From: Fuerstiella sp.
Lineage (GTDB): Bacteria > Planctomycetota > Planctomycetia > Planctomycetales > Planctomycetaceae
Length of the DNA: 64,000 bases
Direction: 5' to 3'
Assembly (NCBI GenBank): GCA_022843805.1
Contig: JALHMY010000015.1
Coordinates: 48,517-112,516, forward strand
Shown here: in pieces, positions 17,624-26,805 of the stretch
Numbering within the stretch: position 1 is the first letter of the stretch
Layout: each line of letters opens with the position of its first letter
Program-made: the position numbers and the translations under genes
Notes under the pieces: model-generated
What the model saw: only the letters and a program-made list of their open reading frames with translations
Told to the model about the DNA's origin: nothing
The model's database searches: none

Positions 17624-18562
17624 TTATGCGGGTAAACCCTTTTCCCGCACGATCTCCCACATCACATGTGGTCGGTTCGCCTTCTGAACCAGAAAGGCAC
17701 GCGATTCTGCGAAGTGATTCTTCATCTCCCCCCATCGCTTTGAATTGACCGGGCCGGAGTGAATGAACAGCTGATAGCGAAGTGTCAGCTGCTGCTGCTT
17801 TGTTGTCTCAAGAGCTGCATTCATTGTGGGAGAAGCACAGAACCAGCCATCTTCTCTGACGTGCCAGCCCGTTGGCTGCCCGGGATTTGTCGGATGATCG
17901 AAGCAGGTGATGCCTTCCAGCTGATTGTTTTGCCGGCCCATGTTGCCTGTATAATCGACCCACAGGGCCGGTTTGCCAAAGATTGCCTTTTCGCCGACTG
18001 CCCCTTCGCTGTTTGTGATCTGACCGCCGCCGAAGTGGCCTGAAATGGATTTCGCTACCCGAACTGCGAAGAATCCGAAATTCGTTTGCTGAAATTCCAG
18101 AGAATGGGATTCCGGAATGAAGCGACTCTGGACTTCCAGTGTGAATTCGCGGTTGTCTCCCACAGGCTTTACTTCACAGACAAGCTGTTGTCTGAGCAGA
18201 GGAGCAGGGTTGTGACCGTCGAACCAGCCCAGATCCATGGCCATCCGACAGGCCTCGTCATGGTCTTCAAGGGCAAGCCACTCCAGCTGTCGAATTGTGG
18301 CCCCGGACTGATTTCCCCAGAAATCAATGCCGAGAACCTTATTGTGGGCAAACCAGACGCTTTGATGATGATCGTGATTAGGAGCGCCTGGATGACCCAT
18401 TCGCGTCAGCGATTCTCCGGAAGGGCCGTTCACCGGATAGAAGTATGGTCGCGGGTATTCACGGTCAGCGTGCCAGCGGGTTACTTCCTTCCCGTCGATT
18501 CGAAAGCTAAACGAGTGGTCGTGTTCGGGAAGGACCTGGCAGCGGGGAACAGCAGTTGTCAT
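17624..18562 (-). CDS. DUF6807 (PmoA-like) family protein
   Basis: 312 residues from ATG 18562, which has GAGGAA 10 bases upstream. The frame remains open to a TTG at 18700 whose translation mimics a signal peptide, but that DNA also codes the end of the neighbouring methyltransferase, so I reject the longer form. Typical features of this family are visible: RPYFYPVNGPSGESLTRMGH, PNHDHHQSVWFAH and a C-terminal FIHSGPVN. Proteins of this group are common in planctomycetes and often linked to sugar metabolism; the name PmoA is a misnomer and does not imply methane oxidation. It overlaps the upstream methyltransferase gene by 56 bases, indicating translational coupling. Confidence 0.82.
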   Translation of the reverse strand: MTTAVPRCQVLPEHDHSFSFRIDGKEVTRWHADREYPRPYFYPVNGPSGESLTRMGHPGAPNHDHHQSVWFAHNKVLGIDFWGNQSGATIRQLEWLALEDHDEACRMAMDLGWFDGHNPAPLLRQQLVCEVKPVGDNREFTLEVQSRFIPESHSLEFQQTNFGFFAVRVAKSISGHFGGGQITNSEGAVGEKAIFGKPALWVDYTGNMGRQNNQLEGITCFDHPTNPGQPTGWHVREDGWFCASPTMNAALETTKQQQLTLRYQLFIHSGPVNSKRWGEMKNHFAESRAFLVQKANRPHVMWEIVREKGLPA

Positions 18563-19517
18563 CTGAATGGCATTCCTCGATGAGCTGACGAACAAATCTT
18601 CCGGACGCAATTCGTTCTGTTGTGAATCTCTGCAGCTTTCTGAAGCGATTGAACAGATATCGCCAGCGAAGATGATAAGGCAGCAAACCAGCCTTTCCAA
18701 GTGCCTCCATGGCGGCCGGATAGGACTCAGAGTAAACGTGTGTACTTTTGATCGTTGAGTACTGAAAAAGCATTTGCAGGCTGTTGTCCTGATCGTCTCC
18801 GAATCGACGACGCAGAGTAAAGCCGGACTGCTGGGCCAGCATGATCAGGGTTGATGGAACAAAGCTGTGAATGTGCTCCCGGTGAAACAGTCGTGTCCTT
18901 CGGGCAAACGGAGCCTGAAGATTGGGGCATTCGATATACAGCATTCCGCCGGGGTGCAGCAGGGATGAGATTTGCTGAAATGTCTGACTCGGAGACCGCA
19001 GGTATTGAAGAACGTGGATCAGCAGAACGACATCATAGGTTCGCTGTGCGGGCATTTCCGAGAGCCAGCGATCGGTCACACTGGCCTTCAGAAGGTCGCG
19101 GGAGAAAGACATCAGTGATGAACACGGATCGATTCCTTCGGCCTGAAATCCGGCTTTCTGAAAGACTTTTGGAGCACATCCGTAACCAGTTCCGACGTCC
19201 AGCAGCCGCCCTCCCTGTGGAAGCAGCAGGGAGATCTGACCACGGATCCGGATGGCATTCTGCCATGCTCGCATGATGCGACGGCAGCCAGCAGGCGTAT
19301 TCCATGCCGACAGCTGATTCGCTTCGCCGGAGAAACGAGTCCTGAGGTATTCTTCAGAAGGCAGTGTTGCGTGGGACACAAGACCACAGTTCGTGCAGAT
19401 TACCGTCTCAAGCGGGCGTCCGCGCCGATCAAGACTGCCAACTGTTTCGAACGAATGATGACTGCACAGATCACAGACATGTTCGTCTGCATTTCCGGAG
19501 GTTTCGTCAGTTTGCAT
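18507..19517 (-). CDS. Class I SAM-dependent methyltransferase with N-terminal zinc knuckle
   Basis: 336 residues. The N-terminus carries four cysteines in CDLC (15-18) and CTNC (41-44), a probable zinc site as in methyltransferases acting on nucleotide sugars and lipid-linked glycans. The SAM-binding motif I is LLDVGTGYG (about 103-111), and motif IV-like VVLLIHVLQYL and the LLHPGGMLYIECPN strand follow. Its position between the ELM1-like protein, an ABC exporter and a bank of glycosyltransferases suggests modification of a surface glycan; the substrate is unknown. Starts at an ATG. Confidence 0.85.
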   Translation of the reverse strand: MQTDETSGNADEHVCDLCSHHSFETVGSLDRRGRPLETVICTNCGLVSHATLPSEEYLRTRFSGEANQLSAWNTPAGCRRIMRAWQNAIRIRGQISLLLPQGGRLLDVGTGYGCAPKVFQKAGFQAEGIDPCSSLMSFSRDLLKASVTDRWLSEMPAQRTYDVVLLIHVLQYLRSPSQTFQQISSLLHPGGMLYIECPNLQAPFARRTRLFHREHIHSFVPSTLIMLAQQSGFTLRRRFGDDQDNSLQMLFQYSTIKSTHVYSESYPAAMEALGKAGLLPYHLRWRYLFNRFRKLQRFTTERIASGRFVRQLIEECHSDDNCCSPLPGPSRTRPLV

Positions 19518-19601
19518 CTTTTGAATTCCGGTGTTGCCAGCAGAGGCAAAATATCAGAATTGCCTGGATTCCAAACGGATATCAGCATTTTGGATGCTGT
19601 T

Positions 19602-20609
19602 TCATTGCTGATGGTGCAGCCACGTGGCTCGGGAAAATGACGAACATGAAACCGGCAAAGTAACAACCGATGATCTCGCCGGCACCGTCCCCTTTTCGGA
19701 GAAATGGTTGAGGATCATGAGAGCGGTACGGTCAGCCTCACGAACCGGCCTCGGAGGTCGAAGCAGTTGCCCGCCCGCTTTCCAGCGACTCCACAATGTG
19801 ACGTATCGCTGTCGAACCAGCTGTTCCAGATTGTTGCGAACACGTCCGTGGCAGGCGGCAACCACTTCAAGAATACCAACGGTTGCTCCGCAGGTCAGAG
19901 CTTCATGGACCATGGAAACACTGTCTCCCGTCACCCAGATGGTTGCAGAGCGAGACATTTCGCAGGGAAGCCAGTCTCGGCTCGTATTTTCACAGAGGAC
20001 CAGTTTCGAAGGAAGTTCCGCCTTCCGCCACATCGACTGGAATTCGGCCGGTGTTCTCAAAGAGGTGGCCACGGTCCAGTCGATATCGGCGTCGCGAGTG
20101 ACGACCTGAGAGACCTGATCCAGTACGTGTGAGGAAGACCAGACCACATGTTTGGAAGGGCCACCGATAAGAATGAGTCCCTTTCCCGGATCCTGTGCGT
20201 ATGAGGGTTGCAGTCGAGTGATCGCACCGTCGATTCGAATGACGTTTGATGCGCCCAGCCATAATCGGTCGTGCGACGGAATCAGACACAGGTCAAACAA
20301 AGCCTTTGGCAGTGAAGGCTTCATCACAACAACTGTCCGACCTCCGAATCGCCGTTTCAGAGCAAGCAGCGGCAGATGAGTTTTATGGCCTGCTCCGATC
20401 AGCAGATCAGGTCGTGGAGAATCCGAAAGAAATTCGGTGTTTGATATCCACAGAGATCCGATGCCTCTCAGCGATTTTGAGATCGCAATATCCAGCATTC
20501 GGCAGTCTGTCAGGCGGTCAATCGCTTCGGAAAGGCCGATCACCTGATTCTCATGCCCGGGCCGTCCGTCCAGCAGTCGCCAGATGACGGTGTTCTGCTT
20601 CCGATCCAT
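19602..20609 (-). CDS. ELM1-like (DUF1022) GT-B-fold protein
   Basis: 335 residues from ATG 20609, preceded by GGAG 7 bases upstream; ATG 20630 is an alternative. It has the family opening VIWRLLDGRPGHENQ, the segment PDLLIGAGHKTHLPLLALKR, and the C-terminal ATIWVTGDSVSMVHEAL, all characteristic of the mitochondrial fission ELM1/DUF1022 family. Its bacterial members have a glycosyltransferase-like GT-B fold and are often found in LPS or capsule loci. Placed 94 bases after the MsbA-like exporter and before a methyltransferase, it fits a role in envelope glycan assembly. The activity has not been established for this group. Confidence 0.8.
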   Translation of the reverse strand: MDRKQNTVIWRLLDGRPGHENQVIGLSEAIDRLTDCRMLDIAISKSLRGIGSLWISNTEFLSDSPRPDLLIGAGHKTHLPLLALKRRFGGRTVVVMKPSLPKALFDLCLIPSHDRLWLGASNVIRIDGAITRLQPSYAQDPGKGLILIGGPSKHVVWSSSHVLDQVSQVVTRDADIDWTVATSLRTPAEFQSMWRKAELPSKLVLCENTSRDWLPCEMSRSATIWVTGDSVSMVHEALTCGATVGILEVVAACHGRVRNNLEQLVRQRYVTLWSRWKAGGQLLRPPRPVREADRTALMILNHFSEKGTVPARSSVVTLPVSCSSFSRATWLHHQQ

Positions 20610-20703
20610 CGGCGTTGCTCCGTCAGACATTGAAGGGGCCAGACTGAATCCATTCAGCCTGATGAGAAGCGGGGCGGTTCTCTGATTAGACCAATCAGGA
20701 TCT

Positions 20704-22692
20704 TCAGGCCGCCCGCCGAAACTGCGATTCCTGCTGCACCAGTCGCATAAAGTCTGGCGAAGTCTTTGAAAGTTCTTCGTGAGTGCCGACCGCCACAATT
20801 CGACCTTTGTCCAGCACAACAATCCGATCAATAAGATCCAGAAAGGTCTGATTGATGCCGTGAGTGATGATAAACGTTGTTCGACCTTTGGCAAAATGTC
20901 GAAGTGCCCGATATATCAGTGACTCGCTTTCTGTATCAATAGCCGAAGTCGCCTCATCAAGAATCAGAATGGGTGGGTCCCGAAGGATCGCCCGGGCCAG
21001 CGAAATTCGCTGTTTCTGACCGCCGGAAAGTCTCTGGCCCTTCGAACCAACTTTGGTGTTCAGTCCATCGGGCAGAGTTGAAATAAATTCGGCCGCATGG
21101 GACATTCGTATGGCTTCCTCCACCATATGTTGATCCGCATCCGAGTTGCCGTACAGAATATTGTTGTAGACCGTATCATCAAACAGCAGTGTATCCTGAG
21201 TTACCATGCCAATCTGGTTGCGCAGTTCATGTGTTGAAACGCTGCTGATATCAAGATCGTCGATTCGGATAATTCCTTCTGTCGGATCCATCAGCCTGGG
21301 CAGAAGACTCGTGAGAGTGGATTTACCTGACCCGTTTCCGCCAATAATGGCAATGACTTCGCCAAATCGAACGTTCAGACTTACCCCGTGCAGCGACAAT
21401 GAATTGGCTGAAGTGCCGCTTGATGCATATCGAAACGAAACGTTTTCAAAGGCGATCGACCTGGAGTGACGGGGCAGGGGAATGGGAACTTCCGGTTCCG
21501 GAACAATCGTTTTCATGTCAATGACTTCAAAGACTCGTTCGGCTGCTGACATGGATCGTCGCATGATCGGCTGAATACCGGACAGTTTTCGCACGGGGTC
21601 CAGAACACCTGCCAGCAAAGCATAAAGCGTTGCGAGTTCTGCCATTTCCAGTGGCCGGGCCGCCAGTTTCACTCCCGCAATCTGATCGGTATGGTTCAGC
21701 ACCATGTAAGCGCCTGGCACCAGAATTGAAATGAATGCAATAATGCCAAGCAGTTCCGTCGCTGGTCGAACCAGTGCAGTTACCCGAACAAGTCGGAATG
21801 AACGTTCGTAGTATTCCGCGTTGGCTTTCTTCAACTGATCCAGATGCCGTTCCTGACGTCCAAAAGCCAGAACAATTCTGATGGAATCCAGTGTCTCTGA
21901 AATGCAGTGATAAATGCTGGACATGGTCTCAAGTGTCTGACGAGATGATTTCCGAAGCACCTTTCCGGATCGGCTGAAAAGGAGCCCGATCAGCGGCAGC
22001 ACCAGGATGCCAACTGCAGTCAGTCGCCAGTTGATGTAAAATGCCACAACAATACACAGAATGGCCTTGAGTGGTTCGCGTACCAGGTCGGCTCCAAAAA
22101 GTCGAAGCCCAAGGCCCATTTCTCCCACATCGTTTGTTAGTCGGCTGGTCAGATTGGAAGTGCCAAGTCCGGCCAGGGACTGACAGTCAAGTTTAATCGC
22201 GCTGGAAAACACGTCAGCCCGTACATCGTTCGAGGCCGCATTGACCAGGCTGCCAATCAGAATCTCCTGAAAGTAGGAGAAAATCCCCTTAAGAATCGTG
22301 GCAAACACAATCAGTCCAAGGATCAGCAGAATGGTCTGAAACTTATCTTCCGGGACATAAGGCAGAATCAGATCCTTTGTCCACTGGCGGGTGAGCAGAC
22401 ACTGCGATGCATCATTCAGTTTTCGCTGCAGGCGGGCCTGTTCGGCAACGTCCGCTTCTTCAACTTCCGCCAGACTATTTCGGTATTCGCGAATTTCCGC
22501 TTTCAGCTCAGTGATTTCACTGTCAACATTCGCGTGCAGACTGTCGCCTTCAAATAATACTCGGACGATCGGAAACGTAATCGACAGATTCAGTGACCAG
22601 AAGGCTGATACCAGCAGCGCACACAGGATCGACAGAGCCACGCGGCGCCGGTAAGGCCAGGCATACGCACCAATCCGAAGTAACTGCTGCAT
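20704..22692 (-). CDS. MsbA-like ABC exporter
   Basis: 662 residues with membrane and nucleotide-binding domains fused, as in MsbA-type lipid or lipid-glycan flippases. The first helix (residues 15-45) is followed by a charged coiled-coil insert (about 55-100) before the second helix, longer than in E. coli MsbA. The ATPase has Walker A GGNGSGKST, signature LSGGQKQR, Walker B ILILDEATSA and the switch His in FIITHG. It heads a minus-strand run with ELM1-like, methyltransferase and DUF6807 genes and is divergent from the glycosyltransferases, so it probably exports their product. The ATG has no strong ribosome-binding site. Confidence 0.92.
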   Translation of the reverse strand: MQQLLRIGAYAWPYRRRVALSILCALLVSAFWSLNLSITFPIVRVLFEGDSLHANVDSEITELKAEIREYRNSLAEVEEADVAEQARLQRKLNDASQCLLTRQWTKDLILPYVPEDKFQTILLILGLIVFATILKGIFSYFQEILIGSLVNAASNDVRADVFSSAIKLDCQSLAGLGTSNLTSRLTNDVGEMGLGLRLFGADLVREPLKAILCIVVAFYINWRLTAVGILVLPLIGLLFSRSGKVLRKSSRQTLETMSSIYHCISETLDSIRIVLAFGRQERHLDQLKKANAEYYERSFRLVRVTALVRPATELLGIIAFISILVPGAYMVLNHTDQIAGVKLAARPLEMAELATLYALLAGVLDPVRKLSGIQPIMRRSMSAAERVFEVIDMKTIVPEPEVPIPLPRHSRSIAFENVSFRYASSGTSANSLSLHGVSLNVRFGEVIAIIGGNGSGKSTLTSLLPRLMDPTEGIIRIDDLDISSVSTHELRNQIGMVTQDTLLFDDTVYNNILYGNSDADQHMVEEAIRMSHAAEFISTLPDGLNTKVGSKGQRLSGGQKQRISLARAILRDPPILILDEATSAIDTESESLIYRALRHFAKGRTTFIITHGINQTFLDLIDRIVVLDKGRIVAVGTHEELSKTSPDFMRLVQQESQFRRAA

Positions 22693-22844
22693 ATCAACGA
22701 ACCATCAGAATCAGAGTTGGCAGACAATTTTCGGCCTGCTGAATTTGGGCTGCTCGAACCAGCCCGTACGGATGTTCGAAACACGCGCGAATCTTAATGG
22801 GAGTGCTCAATCTGCCGAAAGACCAGTTTTCTTTACTCCCGGGA

Positions 22845-22865
22845 CGATCAGCATCGTTCTGATCG
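22845..22865. promoter_or_regulatory. Palindrome in divergent glycan-locus promoter
   Basis: Perfect 7-bp arms CGATCAG (22845-22851) and CTGATCG (22859-22865) with a 7-base spacer, located between the divergent ABC exporter and the first glycosyltransferase. A candidate operator for the locus or a leader hairpin. Confidence 0.35.
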
Positions 22866-22974
22866 CCCTTGATCCATCTCAGGATTCTGATTTATAACCG
22901 TCTGGTGAAAATCAAATCGGCTGCCTTCAGGATGGCCGAATCAGGGATTGCCGAAGAAGGAGTTTCACCAATCA

Positions 22975-23871
22975 ATGGCTGCCATCAACCCCAGCGACGA
23001 ACGAGTCTTCATTGGTATTCCCTGTTATAATCGACCATACGGTTTGCTGGATACAATTCGTTGCCTGCAGCAGCAAACACACACCGGCTGGACAGCCCTG
23101 ATCTGCGACAATGCTTCTCCTGACCCGCTGGTGCGTCAGATCGCGGAAAAGACCTGTCAGGAAGATTCCCGGTTTCGGTATTTCTGTCAGGCCACAAACG
23201 TTGGACCTGCGGCGAATTTTCATCACGTCGCCATGCAGGCGAGTGAGCCGTTGTTTATGTGGGCGAGTGACGATGATCTGTGGCATCCGGACTTTATCAG
23301 CACCAATCTGCAGCAATTAAAGATGGCTCCAGAAGCTCATATGTCGTTTTGCACGGTCGATGTTATTAACCAGTCCGGTGAAGTGCTTTTCGCCTGTCCC
23401 GGGTTTTCACGATTCTCGTCCACCGGACAACTTCGTCACGACGTCGCCGCATTTCTTGAGGATCCTGAAAAGCAGGGGAAAGCCAATCTGATTTATGGTC
23501 TTTTCCGGACTCATTCGGTGCAGACCTGCATTCGGGAATGCTGGGACGACGCATTTCAAAACTTCTACGGTGCCGATTTTGTCTTTGTCTTCGGCTTTAT
23601 CTGTCGGTACGCGATTGTCGCCCATGACGCCATTCATATGCACAAGCGTCAACCAACGAACGCTCGCTTTCGCCTGCACTGGAGACATCCGAGAAGTTAT
23701 CGGGTAACACCCGGACGGGAGTTCGAATCGTACGTTGCCCGCTGTCGAAAGGTGGCCCCGGCGATCGATCTGGCGAATACAGCTGAGGCGGTTTTGCGTC
23801 GACGGCAGGCAGAGCGATTCCTGTATCTGCTTCCCTTTGCCGACCATTTTCGATCTCAAAAGGCAGCCTGA
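22975..23871 (+). CDS. Family 2-type glycosyltransferase (GT-A)
   Basis: 298 residues from ATG 22975, with AAGGAG about 12 bases upstream; a TTG at 22948 would add a short basic leader. The nucleotide-sugar binding start VFIGIPCYNRPYGLLDTI, the ALICDNASPDP loop and the divalent-metal motif WASDDDLWHP (DDD, about 100) mark a GT2 catalytic domain. No membrane segments, so it acts at the cytoplasmic face. It opens the plus-strand glycan run. Donor and acceptor cannot be predicted. Confidence 0.88.
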   Translation: MAAINPSDERVFIGIPCYNRPYGLLDTIRCLQQQTHTGWTALICDNASPDPLVRQIAEKTCQEDSRFRYFCQATNVGPAANFHHVAMQASEPLFMWASDDDLWHPDFISTNLQQLKMAPEAHMSFCTVDVINQSGEVLFACPGFSRFSSTGQLRHDVAAFLEDPEKQGKANLIYGLFRTHSVQTCIRECWDDAFQNFYGADFVFVFGFICRYAIVAHDAIHMHKRQPTNARFRLHWRHPRSYRVTPGREFESYVARCRKVAPAIDLANTAEAVLRRRQAERFLYLLPFADHFRSQKAA

Positions 23872-24032
23872 ATTGCTGACATGAGGCCTTTGAACACATC
23901 TCGGGTTGCAAAAATCCTGGATCGATAAATATACTCACGAAAGTCTCATCAAAAACACCGCGATGTCTGCAGTTTGTGCAGACAATCGTCACCGGATGCC
24001 GCATTTGATGAGTATGGTAATGCTAAAATAGA

Positions 24033-24830
24033 ATGGACAGACCAGTTTCAGTGGTGTGTTTGAAATGGGGTACTCCTTATTCACCGGAGTACGTCAATGT
24101 TCTCGCGCGTGCAGTTCGGGATCACCTTTCTTACCGTCATCGCTTCATCTGTATTACGGATACGTCAGAGGGACTGGACGCCGAAGTTCAGGTAGTTCCG
24201 CTGCCGGAGATTCCGATTGAACGTTCCAAATGGGGAACAGGATACTGGCCGAAACTTGCAGTCTTCAAAGAGGGTATGTTTGCTGAAAACGAGATTGTGC
24301 TGTATCTCGATGTGGACATCCTGATTGAGCAGTCGCTGGATTCATATGTAGAGTTGATTGATCGGGAAAAAGGGCTCCGAATCATCCGTGAATGGAATCC
24401 GGACATCTGGCAGTTGGTGCCGGTTTGGCTGCGACCTGACCGTGGAGGAAACGGTTCGGTTATTGGATTTATCGCGGGAGAGCAGACGCATCTGTTCAGC
24501 AATTTTGCCAGGGCTCCTCACGAAATCAATTCTAAGTACGGTCTTGATCAGGTGTTTATCACGCAGACGGCACACAATCGTCGTTACTGGCCGGAAGGCT
24601 GGAATATCAGTTTTCGCAGACGGTGTGTTCCTCACTGGCCGCTGAATTTCATCTTTCGCGGAGTTCGTAAGCCGGCATGTGGCCGGATTTTTGTTTTTCA
24701 TGGTATCCCAAACCCGACGGACCTCATTCGCGACGGAGATTACCGCTGGGGCACCCGCTGGCGTTATGGTTACGGCCCTGTCAGCTGGGTTCAGGATTAT
24801 TGGAAGAGATACTCCCGCAATACTCTCTGA
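24033..24830 (+). CDS. Glycosyltransferase with DxD motif
   Basis: 265 residues. A GT-A fold is suggested by the opening VSVVCLKWGTPYSPEYVN, the GTGYWPKLAVF segment and the metal-binding ENEIVLYLDVDILI (DVD about residue 94). The C-terminal half is rich in Trp and Arg. This type resembles glycosyltransferases annotated in surface polysaccharide loci, although the precise CAZy family is not clear to me. The ATG has no obvious Shine-Dalgarno. The next gene begins within 45 bases. Confidence 0.78.
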   Translation: MDRPVSVVCLKWGTPYSPEYVNVLARAVRDHLSYRHRFICITDTSEGLDAEVQVVPLPEIPIERSKWGTGYWPKLAVFKEGMFAENEIVLYLDVDILIEQSLDSYVELIDREKGLRIIREWNPDIWQLVPVWLRPDRGGNGSVIGFIAGEQTHLFSNFARAPHEINSKYGLDQVFITQTAHNRRYWPEGWNISFRRRCVPHWPLNFIFRGVRKPACGRIFVFHGIPNPTDLIRDGDYRWGTRWRYGYGPVSWVQDYWKRYSRNTL

Positions 24831-24872
24831 TTTCCAGTGCGATTACCTGCTGCAGGAGTTACCCAAAAGGCC

Positions 24873-25901
24873 ATGATTTGTCCGCCCGACACTGACAGCC
24901 TGCCGGAGACGATATCCGGATATTCCTTTCAGCCGTCCGATCTTCGAGTGATGGATCGACGTCCCGGTATCAGCGCCTTTATGCGCATTCGCAACGGCGA
25001 GGACTTTCTGGAACTGACCATTCGCAGTCATATCCGGTATTTCGATGAAATTGTTGCGGTCTACAACCAGTGTACTGATCAGACCTCTGAAATTCTGATG
25101 CGACTGCAGAAGGAATTTGGTCGGTCGAAACTGCGAGTGATTCACTATGCAGACCCTGTGTTTCCTCCCGGAAGTGAGGGCCATGCAGTGACAGATCCCC
25201 GGTCGCCCGGAAGTCTGGTGAACTACTACAATTGTGCATTGGCCGCGACCCGCTTTCAGTATGCCACCAAACTGGATGATGATCATCTGGCGATAGGGAG
25301 CACAACTCAGGCGATTACCAGTGCAATTCGAATGGGTTCTGTGCCATCCGACACGATGTTTTGTTTTTCCGGGCTCAATGTGTTTCGACGTGAGGATGGT
25401 AGTCTGGGCATACTGCAGCGTGATCCGGTTTCCGGTGGCGGCGACATTGGATTCTTTCGGGTGACTCCGCAGACCTGTTTTGTGCATGACCGCCGATTCG
25501 AGCGATTTCAGCGAGGGGGAGCGAAGCGCAGTTTTGCCGGATTTCTTTACTGGCATCTAAAATACATTAAGGCTGACATGGGATTCGGCAACTATGAGCT
25601 TTCCCGAAACCCGGGTAGTCGATACGCTCGCCGCAAGGCTGCTCTCCAGAATTCCGTTCCGGCAACATTGAATTTGCAGGAGCTGGCGCAGAGTCGTAAA
25701 CCGAGTCTGTTTAGTCGGCTTCGTTCGTTGTTTTCTGAAAAGTGGTCATTGGTCGCTGCTCGTGATGCGGCCATTGGTCCCGCGTTTCCGGATGCCAGTG
25801 TGCATGATGCCATTTTAAGAACTGTTTCTTCGGAATTTTGTGATTCATCAGTGATTAGCGGTCGCCCCGCTGATCACAACACGGATTCTCCAGGGAACTA
25901 A
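24873..25901 (+). CDS. Family 2-like glycosyltransferase
   Basis: 342 residues from ATG 24873 (AGGAG 14 bases upstream); GTG 24837 is an alternative that would nearly abut the preceding stop. The core GISAFMRIRNGEDFLELTIR, FDEIVAVYNQCTDQT and ATKLDDDHLAIG (DDD motif) are GT2 features, with an unusual N-terminal extension of about 30 residues. It belongs to the plus-strand glycan run with gaps of only tens of bases on both sides. Confidence 0.83.
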   Translation: MICPPDTDSLPETISGYSFQPSDLRVMDRRPGISAFMRIRNGEDFLELTIRSHIRYFDEIVAVYNQCTDQTSEILMRLQKEFGRSKLRVIHYADPVFPPGSEGHAVTDPRSPGSLVNYYNCALAATRFQYATKLDDDHLAIGSTTQAITSAIRMGSVPSDTMFCFSGLNVFRREDGSLGILQRDPVSGGGDIGFFRVTPQTCFVHDRRFERFQRGGAKRSFAGFLYWHLKYIKADMGFGNYELSRNPGSRYARRKAALQNSVPATLNLQELAQSRKPSLFSRLRSLFSEKWSLVAARDAAIGPAFPDASVHDAILRTVSSEFCDSSVISGRPADHNTDSPGN

Positions 25902-25923
25902 TTCGAAGTTCGGACAAAGACAC

Positions 25924-26742
25924 ATGGATGTGTACCTCATTAATCTCGATCGGTCGCCTGAGCGACTGCAGTTTTTTCAGCAGCAGGCGGATGCGCTCGG
26001 TGTTGAATTTAAGCGTCTGTCGGCGGTCGATGGTCGAAAGCTGTCAAAGGAGACACTGGCTGCTGAAATTTCGCCCGAGTTTGAGTTTCAACCGGTAAAT
26101 GCCGGCGAGACGGGCCTGTTTATGAGCCACAAGGCAGCCTGGCAGCTGCTGCGTGCCAGCGGGAAACCTCATGCTGCCGTGTTTGAAGATGACGTGCAGA
26201 TGTCACTGTCTATGAGGCAGGTGCTCGATGCGATCGATGGCCTTCAGCAGGATTTTGACATTATTAAGCTGGAGACAACTCTGCGACGGGTCGTCTGCTC
26301 ACGAACTGCCTGTGTGCTTCGTTCCGGTGATACACTGCAGCCACTGCTCAGCTGGCATGGTGGTACGGCCGGATATGTGATCTCAGCCGCAGGTGCCGGG
26401 AAGTTACTCCAGTGGAAGCAGCGGGTTGCGGATCCGGTGGATCAGGTGATGTTTAATCCGATGTCCCGCTTTTCATCACGGTTAAAGATTCTGCAACTGA
26501 ATCCCGCTGCATGCATTCAAAAGGATATTCTGGATGCTGCACACTCGACAGCATTCGGTACAACAATCGATCGCCATGTCACAGGAGGAAAGCTGTTTCG
26601 GCATGGTCCGCTGATTGATATGCGACGAATGCTGAAGAAACAGTTCGAACGACAGCGCCGCCACTGGCTGGCGCTGCAAAAGACCAATGTCCAGGCAGTG
26701 ATTCCCTTTGAAAAGCCGGAGCAGATGCGTCGGGCATCCTGA
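25924..26742 (+). CDS. Family 25 glycosyltransferase (LPS beta-1,4-galactosyltransferase type)
   Basis: 272 residues. The GT25 signature is clear: MDVYLINLDRSPERLQFF at the start, RLSAVDGRKL, ETGLFMSHKAAW, and the acidic AAVFEDDVQMS (EDD about 89-91), then SWHGGTAGYVISAAGA. GT25 enzymes add galactose or related sugars to LPS cores in proteobacteria; linkage here is unknown. It starts 22 bases after the previous stop and is probably co-transcribed. Confidence 0.92.
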   Translation: MDVYLINLDRSPERLQFFQQQADALGVEFKRLSAVDGRKLSKETLAAEISPEFEFQPVNAGETGLFMSHKAAWQLLRASGKPHAAVFEDDVQMSLSMRQVLDAIDGLQQDFDIIKLETTLRRVVCSRTACVLRSGDTLQPLLSWHGGTAGYVISAAGAGKLLQWKQRVADPVDQVMFNPMSRFSSRLKILQLNPAACIQKDILDAAHSTAFGTTIDRHVTGGKLFRHGPLIDMRRMLKKQFERQRRHWLALQKTNVQAVIPFEKPEQMRRAS

Positions 26743-26805
26743 TCAGGATGGGCAAAAATCATCTCCGCAAAGCAGGGAAGGCTGGCAAATGTTGATGGTG
26801 CAAGT

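Noticed and set aside
18563..18700. N-terminal extension of the DUF6807 protein that resembles a signal peptide
   Set aside because: It needs a TTG start inside the methyltransferase coding sequence; the ATG at 18562 has a proper GAGGAA site.
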